DNA of 64,000 bases from Ctena decussata (GCA_963989385.1 OZ022502.1:9873001-9937000); one strand, 5' to 3'. Positions 53,461-63,498 are shown, counted from the first letter of the stretch. Translations and numbers: made by a program. The notes: generated from the sequence alone by a model not told the origin.

Positions 53461-53711
53461 GAGTCTTGGCATGACAAAACCAACAAAGTGGCATGTGCGG
53501 CCTTCGAGTCTCAGATCAGCCTGGGCATATCCTCCCAAAGGGTTGCTAAGGGTCTAACATACCTTCATGCAGACAGCTAGGGAAGATGCTGATCAGACTG
53601 GGTGGATGCCAAGGCTGATCAGAGTCTTCTCTGGGGGGGGGGGGGGGGGGGGGGGGGGGGGAGGGGGGGGGGGAATGCCACTTCATTGGTTTTGTTGTGT
53701 CATGGCTCAGT
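53461..53711. mobile_element. MITE family F with a ~41-nt poly-G run
   Basis: Terminal repeats 'ttgagtcttggcatgacaaa' and 'ttttgttgtgtcatggctca' with 'ccaacaaagtgg / ccacttcattgg'. A nearly pure G run occupies 53633-53673. Gly/Pro-repeat frames across it are artefacts. Confidence 0.85.
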
Positions 53712-53819
53712 TTATTGCTCAGATTTTGTCTCCAGAATTCCATTTTATTGGACTTGTGAGTTGCAATGCCCCAAGGTGTTATATTGGAAGCAAAACCCTA
53801 AAATATGAAAGTTACTAAG

Positions 53820-53995
53820 ATGGGTGGATGACTTGAGATTTTACCTCCTGTTTAGCAGTATTTTAGTCATATCAGACCAATTGGAATGTGATAATGGAAG
53901 GCTTTGTATATGGAACCCCATTTATGGGGTCTCAAGCCCAGGACAGCTAGATCAGCAGACCAGGGCTTATAACTAGCTGAGCTGCCGGGACTCCT
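53820..53995 (-). mobile_element. tRNA-derived SINE (type 1), diverged
   Basis: Plus strand 'atgggtggatgacttgagat', 'agtattttagtcatatcag', 'ggaaggctttgtatatggaa', 'ggtctcaagcccaggac' and 'agctgagctgccgggactcc', in reversed type 1 order with a degraded box B. Confidence 0.8.
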
Positions 53996-53999
53996 TAAA

Positions 54000-54555
54000 A
54001 TATAACAGTATGGTATGTAGTGAGAGGGTAAATATGCAAACCTGTCTTAAAATTTGTATAAAAAGGCCCAAATCTCACATCCCAAAGTAGCATTTACAGT
54101 GTATATCGACCTGTATTAAGCAATCACCTGCCTTAAGCTAGCAGTTTTGGTCCTTCCCTAGGGTGCTTCTGCTGCTGTTAAAAATGTTGCCTCTAAGAAT
54201 TGTGCTGTACATCTGTCGACACTGCTGTCTGCATAAGCAAAATGATAATAACTAGGGCATATACAGGGCAAAGAAGTCAACAATACTGGTCCTCTAATGA
54301 TTTTACAGAATCAGTGAAACAAACAATAGAATAATCTCGGCCTCGCAAACTTTTTTGTACCAATTAAAATCAATAATGCCTTTTCTTTCCTCCCTTAATT
54401 TGATGCTATCGTCATAGCCACATTATTAATTTGCGGAGGCTTAATAATTTCTGAAATATTTAAATCTAGAAAATGCTGTCACGACCCGATTTAAGATTGC
54501 TTACTTTTAGATCATCAACATAGTATTTGACATAACTATTCTGACGGCGGTGAAC
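54000..54555. other. Single-copy-looking AT-rich DNA
   Basis: Contains TAAT motifs ('ccttaatttgatgctatc', 'cacattattaatttgcggag', 'ggcttaataatttct') near 54390-54460. No gene seen. Confidence 0.4.
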
Positions 54556-54557
54556 GA

Positions 54558-54626
54558 GCAAACATTGTAGACCCAGATCAGACTGCTCCTAAGGAGCAGT
54601 CTGATCTGGGTCTGCACTGTTTGCCT
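54558..54626. repeat. Hairpin module, family C, most symmetrical copy
   Basis: 'gcaaacattgtagacccaga' / 'tctgggtctgcactgtttgc' with perfect inner 'tcagactgctcctaaggagcagtctga'. It stands alone. Confidence 0.9.
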
Positions 54627-54629
54627 TTT

Positions 54630-55270
54630 GACTGTTTTCAAGAATATCCCCAGAGAGTGTAGATGGACTGGTCCAGTTGGACGATGGCAGAGTCCACTAT
54701 GGAAATATTAGCCCTGTTTTGGAATATTTACCGTAATTACGGCAACTCTTCTCTCGCTTTTTACCCATAATCAGATAAGAAAATTGAAACAGACAAAAAG
54801 AAAATTGCTGCCATGAACGGGTTTTATTTCTCTTTCATAGAAGATGAGGTTTCCTTTATTAGCAAAAAAAATGTCACAGGATTGGCTAATCTCATAAACC
54901 AAGCCACGCGACATCTCGAGTACTATGAACGTTAAGCGTATCACATGAAAAAGGTACATTTTGTCATATGATCACTATGGCATTAAGACTTTCGTTACAT
55001 TAGTGCCACAGATTATTCGCCTATGAGATGGGTTTTATCCTTCTACAGAATAACCCAAAATATCTAAATCAGTCTTATGAAATTCTGGTATAAGATAAGT
55101 TTTTCCCTTCTAAAACAATCCTGAAAATCTAGATCTGTGTTGTAGAATTGTGGGATCGTTTTGGAAGGAAACACCTCTGTCTTATAACTGGTTTAGAAAT
55201 ATGGTGTATTCTTATTCTATGAAAATAATGTGTCGAGCTTTCCCTATTAAAAGCATCTTCTGGACCTAGA
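54630..55270. other. No gene recognised
   Basis: Single-copy-looking. 'atctagatctgtgttgtaga' to 'cgttttggaaggaaacacc' near 55126-55173 resembles the repeat near 18330-18370. The minus frame at 54771-54959 has no recognised motif. Confidence 0.45.
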
Positions 55271-55273
55271 TCC

Positions 55274-55484
55274 AGAGCTCTAGATAAGAGGGAGTATTTG
55301 ATGATACTGAGGGATAATTTTTCTTATTTCTCAACGAAACCATATATTGTGACCCCTCATCTGAACCGTCTCATCGAGACGGTTCAGATGAGGGGTCACA
55401 ACATGTTTTTATTCAGAATTAAAAAAAAAATTATCCCTAATTATCACCAAATACTCCCTCTTATCTAGAGCTCTGAAGCATCTT
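55274..55484. mobile_element. Foldback MITE, family D, most complete copy
   Basis: GAGCTCTAGATAAGAGGGAG and its complement CTCCCTCTTATCTAGAGCTC at the ends, with 'tatttgatgata / tatcaccaaata' next. The perfect core gtgacccctcatctgaaccg / cggttcagatgaggggtcac surrounds 'tctcatcgaga'. Almost the whole element is one inverted repeat. Confidence 0.9.
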
Positions 55485-56015
55485 CTGACCCAGATCTGTG
55501 ACAGCCATTTTGAAAGGATAAACCTTTTCCAGTGATCTGGCTGATGAATTGTTGTGTTTGTAGAAGATGATTAATGACCAAAGTTGATTTGAAGATTCTT
55601 TTTATGAAAGATTTTATTGGCGATTTGCAGTGGTCTTCTAAATCTCTTCAACCTTTGTATGAGGTTTATTCTTTGCCGCATACCACATTTACGATGCTAT
55701 AGCAACTCAGTTTGGCCACAAAATAATTCCAAATACGGTAACAGAAAATGGATTAATTAGACACCCTCCAAGATAAAAACAAGCATATGATAGAAAAGGA
55801 AAATCTACTTGTTTCCATTGTTTATGTCAAATTCTGTCAATTCCCATCAGTAAGATAGGGGTGCCACAGTCAGGGAATAAAACCTGGAAAATGATTTTGT
55901 CCAGGTCAAGGAGAAAGTCAGAATTTTGTGGTTAGTCAGGGAAATTTTTTTAAAGGACTTGAAATAAAACTTGTTTTTCTGTATACTGCCAGGAATGATT
56001 ATCCATGCAATAAGT
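55485..56015. other. No gene recognised
   Basis: Contains a GTCAGGGAA-type repeat near 55875-55965. Otherwise nothing supported. Confidence 0.4.
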
Positions 56016-56019
56016 ACAA

Positions 56020-56192
56020 TTGATTCAAGAAGGGCAGTTGTCAGTTACTGGGGAAAGTATGTGCACTTAGTACTGGTTAACCGCTTAGGAGGTCTAAGCC
56101 TGCCCAGGAATAGTGTGGTTAGGTTAACTGACCGTCCCGACATGACCTTAGTTGTTTACCGTGGACGTTAAGCATCAAATCAACCAACCCCT
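56020..56192 (+). mobile_element. tRNA-derived SINE (type 2), 5'-truncated
   Basis: 'gattcaagaagggcagttgt', 'cagttactggggaaagtatg', 'gcacttagtactggttaacc', 'cttaggaggtctaagcctgc', ending 'atcaaatcaaccaacc'. The tRNA-like head is missing. Confidence 0.85.
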
Positions 56193-56208
56193 TCCTCAAT
56201 TGGGGTTA

Positions 56209-56503
56209 CTCTTAAAATAACTGTATTAATCCTATTAAACACCTTGGGGGGTGTTGCATTTAAGGAAAGTGGGGGTGGGGGTATACTGTCAGAGGAAGCA
56301 ACTCTGCTATCTTAGTAGGAGTCAACTCATAAAGGAAAGAATTTGATCCTCTAGGAGCAAATTCTCTCCTTCAAGAGTTGATTCCATTTCAAGGAGCTGT
56401 GCTCATCCAGAGAAGCAAACAGGAATTCATTCATGTAAATATAGCATTGTTTCAGAAAAGAGGCAGGGGGCATTTAATCAGGGGCATTTATTAGGATTAA
56501 AAT
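56209..56503. mobile_element. Foldback MITE, family E
   Basis: Left 'ctgtattaatcctattaaac', 'accttggggggtgtt'; right 'gaggcagggggcatttaatc', 'ggggcatttattaggatta'. Hairpin 'ataaaggaaagaatttgatc / gagcaaattctctccttcaa'. Confidence 0.8.
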
Positions 56504-56740
56504 GGTAAGATTTTTTTTCTGTGAGACTACCCACAATTTTCAGGTTATCCTTGTCACAAGAGTATTGTCAACTTTTGGAAGGTTGGAAAGCAGGGAAAAG
56601 TCAGGGAATTTTGAAGTGTAGGATGATAGGCAACAGTACTGTAGTAAGATTATTTTGAACATGGACCATTTTAGCACTGGTGGCAGGGACCCTCCCAGGG
56701 AGCACACAATATTTCACTGGCATTGTTTCTGTGTCTGTTC

Positions 56741-59440
56741 TTCTTCTTCTTTGTCCATATAACGCCACTATACTGCTGGCTATGATCACATATGTGCTTT
56801 GTTGTCTTCTTAGTGCTTCCCACTCAGTGCTTTAACACTTGCTTTAATGACTAAACTCGTGCGTGAGGTTCAGATTAAAAGACCAAAAAAAAAAAAAAAA
56901 AAAAAGTACTTAAAAAATCTTCCTGTCTGTTTAATATAGCTTAGAGTGGCCTCAACTATCTGACGTTCACCATCCAAGCTGATGTCCTCAACATTCCCTG
57001 ACAGTATCTTCATATCCACATCCCCACTAGGTATCCCTTCTTCAGATAATACTCGTAAGACAACATTCTTCAGTGTGGCTCTAGCTTCACTGTACTCATC
57101 ACAATCAAAAAGAAAATGCTCCAAGGATTCCGTAACACCGCAGTGGTCACATAACTTAGTTTGATTTTTGTCAATAATTGATCTGTGTACATTGAGTAAA
57201 GTGTGGCCACAGATCAGATGGTTTAGAATTCTGTATGCCTTCTTATCTCCCTCTCCAACTTTTGATCTTTTCCCTATTTTTTCTCCACTGAAAACTTCTT
57301 GGGTTCTGCCTACATTACTGGATAATGAAAATTCTCTCTTCCATTTTTCAATGACCTGTTCTTTCATCTATTTGCTGGCATCTTTTTTGGTATATGTGTT
57401 TAAACTGTTAGGTAGTTTGGCTGCTTCTGCTGCTGCCTCTTTGGCATATCTGTCTGCCAGCTCATTTCCAAAAATCTGCTTGTGGCCTGGACACCAATGG
57501 ACATGCAACTTATACCCTTTATCTTGAACTTTTCCCACTAAGACTTTTATGTTATATATCAATTCCATATTGTTCTACGGTATTGATTGTTGAAAAACTG
57601 AAGTTATTGCTGGCTGACAGTCAGTGAAAAAATGAGCAATTGTATCACCTTCAGAATTGATGCTGCTATTATTCAAGAAATCAAGCCCTAACTGTAATCC
57701 CACTAGTTCTCCAACATAGTTGTTGCTGCAGTTACTCACACTATTCTTTAAACATACTGGATCTGTGTTCAAACCATTGATAAATATCACAGCGCTACCA
57801 CCAGTTGGTCCAGGATTTGAAAGTGCTGACCCATCGGTAAATATTATGATATCTCTGTTTGGTATATTAGAAAGTGTTTCCTTGATATTTTCTGTTTGAC
57901 TCTCTTTTGATGCATTCATCTCATCCCAATTCGCCTTAGCTTTCCTTACTAGAGAAAGACCCATGTACTCTTTAGTGTATTGGAAGTCCTTCTCTATATA
58001 ATCAAGAGCTATATCTCCCTTCAACTCACTGAACCTAGACGTAAGCAAGTTAAAGACATTAGGTTTACTGATGACGTGACTATTATTTGCTCTCCAATCA
58101 TCAAACTCTACTTTGAGAGGATCTGTATTATCTTTAGCCACTATTCGGACCATCTCTTGGGCTTGACGAAGCTTCAAATGCAGACCCATGGGCGCACAAT
58201 TTGTTAACACCTGTAGAGCATCTGTACTTGTTGAAGATATACATCCTGATGCCCTTATCATCGCTGCTCTCTGTACCTTCCCAAATTCTCTCTCACATTC
58301 ATCATGGCTAAGCACTAAAGCTGGTGCTGCATAGTCCAATAATGGTAAGACCAATGACTTGTAGAGTTTCATGAAGACAGACTGTGAGCATCCTCTAAAG
58401 TCTTTTGTCAGAATGTCTAGACTCTTCAGTGATCTGAATCCTGATTTTGCCTTTTCTGCAATATGTTTCTTGAAAGACAACTTGTTGTCAATGAAAACTC
58501 CAAGTACCTTTTTATCTGTAACTTCTTTCAAAAACCTACCCCCAAAATTGATGTTTGTTATAGCATCTTGTTTTCCTTTAGGAATTACCTTAACATATTC
58601 AGTTTTGTCAGGTTCCACTGCCATATTCCACTTCAGACACCACTTTATCACGTTGTTTATGTCCTGATTGAGAGCCTGTTCTGCTTCCAATAAATTCTCT
58701 CTACTTGTCCACACACAACTATCATCTGCAAATTCTGTATGACTATTCTTCACCTCTTTCATGGAATCATGAGTGTATAGATTACAAAGCACTGGACTTA
58801 CTACTGATCCTTGTGGAATACCAACTTTAGATGTCATGACCTCAGACTGATAATCATTCACTCTAATATAGAACTTTCTATCCATTAGGAAATTTCTTAA
58901 ATACAGCCACATCCTACCATGTATTCCTGCTTCTGTCACTTTTTTTAGTAGTCCCGCTCGCCATATTCTTTCATAGCAGGATTCAAAATCCATTACTGCC
59001 AATAATGAATATTCTTTCTTATTTCTTGCTTCTGTTACAGAATTTATCACTCTCACTATGGACTGGACACATGATTTTTGCTTTCTATATGCGTACTGAG
59101 TAGCTGCTATAGAATTTTCCATTTCCAGTTTCCAAACAAGCCTACCTTTAATTACTCTTTCAAAAATCTTTGCAATAACACTTTCAAGTGTAATTGGCCT
59201 ATATGACCTAACACTGTTGTAGTCTTCTTTCCCTGGTTTAGGTAACATAATTTTTGGGTCCATCTTAAAACTATTGGGAAGCTTACCAGTAATCCAGCTT
59301 TTCTGAACTAGATAATGTACCGCTTCTACCACTTTATCACCTCCCTTCTTTAACATACTTGTAAAAATTCTTTCCTCAGGTGAAGGTGAACTGTTATTTC
59401 TGGTCATTTGTCTGTTGTACCAGTATTGATACTTAGTATA
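56741..59440 (-). mobile_element. 5'-truncated non-LTR retrotransposon with RT and RNase H
   Basis: Minus-strand element. Coding sequence enters at about 59440 (LYTKYQYWYNRQM before the first ATG) and runs to 56870. A 3'UTR of about 130 bp follows, ending in a short (GAA)n tail (plus strand ttcttcttcttc near 56741-56752). The upstream ORF1 and endonuclease are missing. A domain order RT, RNase H, CCHC-like end and a trinucleotide tail fit the I/Nimb/Jockey-related groups (inference). The 5' break lies at the MITE starting 59440. Confidence 0.9.
56870..59407 (-). pseudogene. LINE polyprotein: RT, RNase H, zinc-knuckle-like end; two in-frame TAG codons
   Basis: One frame of 846 codons, counting the two internal TAGs and the final TGA. 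RT is in residues ~60-330: YRPITLESVIAKIFERVI, motif A AVMDFESCYERIW (Asp 140), motif B GIPQGSVVSP (196-205), motif C FADD (226-229). RNase H starts at ~525 with FTDGSALSNPGP, then GELVGLQLGL and FFTDCQPAI. The first TAG (57575-57577) falls before WCPGHKQIFGNELADRYA, which holds the final RNase H residues. The second TAG (57368-57370) is followed by CDHCGVTESLEHFLFDC. No frameshift is present, and all core RT and RNase H residues can be read across the breaks. A poly-T run near the end gives a Phe run. Both stops could be simple point changes, for example CAG to TAG. Confidence 0.9.
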
Positions 59441-59662
59441 CAGTCAGATATTGATATCTCAAAGCCAAAGTTCACTTCAAACTACTGATATTTCAAAGTA
59501 AATTTTCTGGTCCCAGAAAATTTACTTTGAGATACCAGTAGTTTGAGATAACAGGAGTTGAAACAAAAAGCAGAATAGGAAATCAGTGTCCAAACTATAT
59601 TCTTTGATATAAGAGTGTACTCTGATATATCAGTGTTCGAGATATTGAGAGTCAACTGTTTA
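59440..59662. mobile_element. Palindromic MITE, Tc1/mariner-like ends
   Basis: Left ACAGTCAGATATTGATATCTC and right GATATTGAGAGTCAACTGT are imperfect terminal repeats next to TA. The centre is a strong hairpin: aaactactgatatttcaaag / ctttgagataccagtagttt around 'taaattttctggtcccagaaaattta'. Fragments are at 12490, 31730 and 39715. Confidence 0.75.
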
Positions 59663-59905
59663 TCTTTCGGCACTATGTGTATATCGGCTAGCAGTTGTTG
59701 CGAGCTAGATGACCAATTGCTTACCCTAAACAACTGAATAGAAATTTCTGGCAAACTGTAGACTTAAATCAGACTGTGACTCCTAGGAAGCAGTGTGGTT
59801 GGGGTATGTGATGTTAACAACAACAAAAAATCTATTTACATCTAGCTGTTTTAGGCTTAACACTTAGCACGTATGGTTAGTATAAAAAAAAAAAAAACTC
59901 ACTTT

Positions 59906-61503
59906 TTAGCTCACCTGAGCCAGCGCTCTGTCTTTCGTCATCGTCTGTCGTTTGTCCGTCATCTGTACACAATTTCAAACGACTTCTCTGAAACTGCTGG
60001 CCTGATTGTAACTGAATTCCATATAGAGCCTCCAGGGCTTGCGGGAAAGAAATATTGTTCAAATGGTTTGGGTCATATGACCAACATGGCCGCCACTTCC
60101 GTACAATATGGTAAAAACCTTTAAAAATCTTTTTCTCCAGAACTAATGGGCCAGTGACCTTGAAACTTGGTGTGTGGCATTAGGTACCAAAGTACTACCA
60201 AGATTGTTCAAATTACAATCCTAGATTGACCTTGACCTATTTTATGGCAAGGTCAAATTTGCTTTTTTATGCTTTAAATGTGAAAATGCTAGAACAGAAG
60301 ATTTCATGGAAAATTTTGAAGATTTTGGCATAAAAAATTGGTATATACAGTCATCTCAATGAGTGCATTTCTGAGTACAAGAGGACAAGGTCATTCTTAG
60401 ACCCTGGATCCAGAACTGTCGTTTTTTGACATTTCAAACATCTCCTCAAAAGCCACTTGGCAAATTGTAAGCAAATTTCATATAGAGCCTGCAGGGGCTG
60501 AGGGAATGAAATTTATTCAAACGGTCCAAGTCACATGACCAACATGACCACCATTCCCATAATATGGTAAAAGCCTTCAAAAGTCTTCTTCTCCAGAACC
60601 ATTTGACGGATGGCCTTGAAACTTGGTATGTAGTAGTGAGTGCTCAAATACTACCAAGATTGTTCAAATGATGATCTTTGGTTGACCTTAACCTATTTTT
60701 ATGGCAAGGATAAATATGGGAAAATGCTAAAACATAAGATCTCATGTAAAGTTTTGAAGATTTTGGCCTAAAAGTTGGTACATGTATATACAATTGTTTT
60801 ATGAGTACATTAAGGTTTATCAGTACAAGAGGTCAAGGTCATTCTTTGACCCTTGATCCAGGCCTCTCATATTTTGACAGTTTCAAATGTCTCTTCAAAA
60901 CCCACTGGGCAAATAGTAAGCTAATTTCATAAAAAGACTCCAGGGGCCATGGGAACAAAAATTTGTTCAAACTCGTCCAGGTCACATGGCCACCATTCAA
61001 ACCCAATAGACCGATGGCCTGGAAACTTGGTATGTAGCATCGGGTACTCAAGTTACATGACACAAGTACTACCAAGATTGTTCTAATGATGACCTTGGCT
61101 TGACCTTGACCTGTTTTACAACACAGTCAAAAATGAGAAAATGCTATAAATCAGATTTCATTGAAAGTTTTGAAGATTTTGGCCCTAGATTGTTCAATTG
61201 ACCTTGTGTTGACCTTGACATTTTTGTTTGGCAAGGTCCAGTTTGCTCTCTGGTGCTTTTATATGTGAAAATGCTTAAATGTAAGAGTTCATGAAACTTG
61301 TAGAAAATTTTGGTGCAGAAGTATATACTGTCAAATAAATCAGTACATGAAAATTTTTAGCAATAGAGGTCAAGGTGACCTTTAACCAATGTCTCTCACA
61401 TTTTGACAGTTTCAAACTATCAGGTTTGTTCAAATGATGACTCTAGTTTGAGCTTTGAACTTTTACTCAGGTGAGCAATTTAGGGCCTCATGGCTCACTT
61501 GTT
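59906..61503 (+). mobile_element. Helentron-like element, family 1, complete, with ~480-bp units
   Basis: 5' TTTAGCTCACCTGAGCCAGC, 'gtcatcgtctgtcgtttgtccgtc'. About three units of the type filling 700-4260 follow: 'gaccaacatggccgcc', 'atggtaaaa', 'cttcttctccagaacc', 'ccttgaaacttggtatgtag'. The 3' end is 'actcaggtgagcaatttagg', hairpin-like GGCCTCATGGCt, then cacTTGTT ending at 61503. It links the array at 700-4260 to this element family. Confidence 0.85.
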
Positions 61504-61513
61504 TGTTTGACAA

Positions 61514-61713
61514 GAGCCCCAGTAGCTCAATAGGTTAACTGCTGGCCGGCTGATCTAGCGGTCCCAGGTTTGAGAGCCATTAGAGGCGGAAATCTTTCCA
61601 GTTGTATATGGGGTTCCATTGAACACAGCCTTTCATTATCTTTGTCCTATCGTCCTGATATGACTGACATACTGTTAAAAAGGATGTAGAATCACAAGTC
61701 ATCCATCCATCAA
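61514..61713 (+). mobile_element. tRNA-derived SINE (type 1), 12-bp duplication
   Basis: TTTGTTTGACAA at 61502-61513 and 61714-61725 flank a 200-bp body. Head 'gagccccagtagctcaatag', degraded box B 'cccaggtttgagagcc', 'gaacacagcctttcattatc', 'cctgatatgactgacatact', ATCC tail. It inserted exactly at the 3' terminus of the Helentron-like element. Confidence 0.9.
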
Positions 61714-61974
61714 TTTGTTTGACAAAACATAACTTCAAATTTTGGCAGTATAGGGAGGAGAGGCTTGGGGAGGGTAGTTGGTGGGGAGGGTTTAGGCTTT
61801 CTGTTTCTTTGATGCCGTGGATTGAAGACTGAGTGCCTGAAAATGGGGTTCTGTATCTACTACCTTAATGACCCTAAAATTTCGGATGACCAAAAGTTGG
61901 ACAATTATTCCATGAAAATTCTTTGAAGAGTGGATTTTACATAGATTAATGCACCCAAATGATGCTTAGTGAAT

Positions 61975-62043
61975 GGCAAATGTTGTAGACTTGGATCAAA
62001 CTGCTCCTTCAGGAGCAGTTTGATCAGGGTCTACAATGTTTGC
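61975..62043. repeat. Hairpin module, family C
   Basis: 'gcaaatgttgtagacttgga' / 'cagggtctacaatgtttgc' with inner 'tcaaactgctccttcaggagcagtttga'. Changes in one arm are matched in the other (attgtt / caatgtt), so pairing is kept. Confidence 0.85.
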
Positions 62044-62267
62044 TCAGACCTGTCTGTTCCTATAGTGAGGGTCATTATGGTAGATTCTGTGACCATGGAG
62101 TATTACAATGATTTCTATTCCACAAGACACGAAGTTAATTCCTCTCAAATGGATTCAATTGGCCAATACCATTGAAGACTCATATTATTTTGCAATACAT
62201 AACAGGCTGATCACAGTGGGATTTTTTGCACTGGCCGCCTCTGGTTTGTGTTATGCAACAGACCTTG

Positions 62268-62478
62268 TTAGTTCTTAAAGCACAAAAAAGCAGACGACAA
62301 AATTTATGTCTGCAAAAATAAAAAAAATGGCTTATCCAAGGCATTTCATATTGAGAATTCAAAGACTAGAGGGCAAACAGCGTAGATCCACATGAGGGGG
62401 CTCAATATGAGCCGCCTCATCAGGATCTACGCTGTTTGCAAATTATGCTATTTTGGTCACTGGTGCTTAAAGTGTTAA
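62268..62478 (+). mobile_element. TTAA-type MITE, family B
   Basis: Left 'ttagttcttaaagcacaaaa' (TTAA mutated), 'gcagacgacaaaatttatgt', hairpin gcaaacagcgtagatccaca / aggatctacgctgtttgc around 'gggctcaatatgagccgc'. Right end 'gtgcttaaagtgttaa'. Confidence 0.85.
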
Positions 62479-62499
62479 ACATGTAATTCTATTATTCGA

Positions 62500-63290
62500 A
62501 GCAGGTGAAGGGAGGCTATGAATATTTAATCGAAATGAACCAATTATAGTTCAATTATTGAATTATACGCACTGTAGGTTGTAAATAATCCCCAAGCCTA
62601 CAATCTACCTTACGTTTAAAAGGCATTATTCCATAAATGAACAGCGTGGCTTGTATGAAAGACCCACGGTTTTGAGAACATGCTTTATGAGAAGTGGGTC
62701 TTTTATTAATAATAATTGATTAGAATTTTGAACAGGTGGTATGCCGTACTAAGTTTTCTATTAGCTGCACATATTGCCGGCTTGGTTGAATTGACGGCAA
62801 AGTGCTGTAATAAAGGATCCCTAATTGATTAATGTTTGACGGACTGTGAATGCACGGTTTGATGTAGGAAGCCAAGAGGTTTTTTACTGTGTTAAAAAAA
62901 CGGAAAGTTTTTACGTTATTTCTTAATCCATCAACACTGTCATGGGGCTTGAATTTCTTTTTTACATGAAGAGGTTGTCAAGCACAGCAAGAAGAAAGAT
63001 TGGCTGAAAAAGAATGGTTTCAATTACATTTTGAAAGCCCTGGAATCGCAGCCATCTGCCTGTTCTTGTATTGTTCTTGTGGCCGACTTCTAACCGTTAA
63101 TTAATTTTATCCCTTTCATGCAGGGAAACAAAATGCATGTTTTGTATTGAATCTGTTTCATTAAAATGTAATTTCAATTTGAACTTTTGAAGTTGACAGA
63201 AATAATGGATAAGTATGCCTTAATTTTGGAGAACAACATGTAAGGCTTAGTCACTGTAATTACCGTATTCACTATACAACTGATAAGTCT
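62500..63290. promoter_or_regulatory. AT-rich, repeat-free block with homeodomain-type motifs (candidate enhancer)
   Basis: The longest stretch in the right third without a recognisable repeat. TAATTGATTA-like sites occur several times (near 62713, 62823 and 63100), with 'gagaagtgggtc' / 'gacccac' forming a short inverted repeat near 62660-62702. No coding exon. The regulatory role is inference from sequence composition and isolation in a repeat-rich intron. Confidence 0.25.
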
Positions 63291-63297
63291 GCTCCCA

Positions 63298-63498
63298 GTG
63301 CTCCAGGTAAGAAGTGGTTATATGGATAATTTAGGGATGATTTTCTATGTAGCTCCCTAGAAAGTTACGTTGTAACCCTTCATTAGAACCGTCTCGCTGA
63401 GACGGTTCTAATGAGGGGTCACAACATTTGTTTTTGTTGATAAATAAGAAAAAATTATCTTTGAATTATCGTCAAAACCCCTCTTATCTGGAGCTATG
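63298..63498. mobile_element. Foldback MITE, family D
   Basis: Ends 'tgctccaggtaagaagtgg' and 'ccctcttatctggagct'. Core 'aacccttcattagaaccgtctc / gagacggttctaatgaggggtcac' around 'gctga'. Confidence 0.85.

Noticed and set aside
53546..53818. Gly- or Pro-repeat frames
   Set aside because: Products of the poly-G run inside a MITE.
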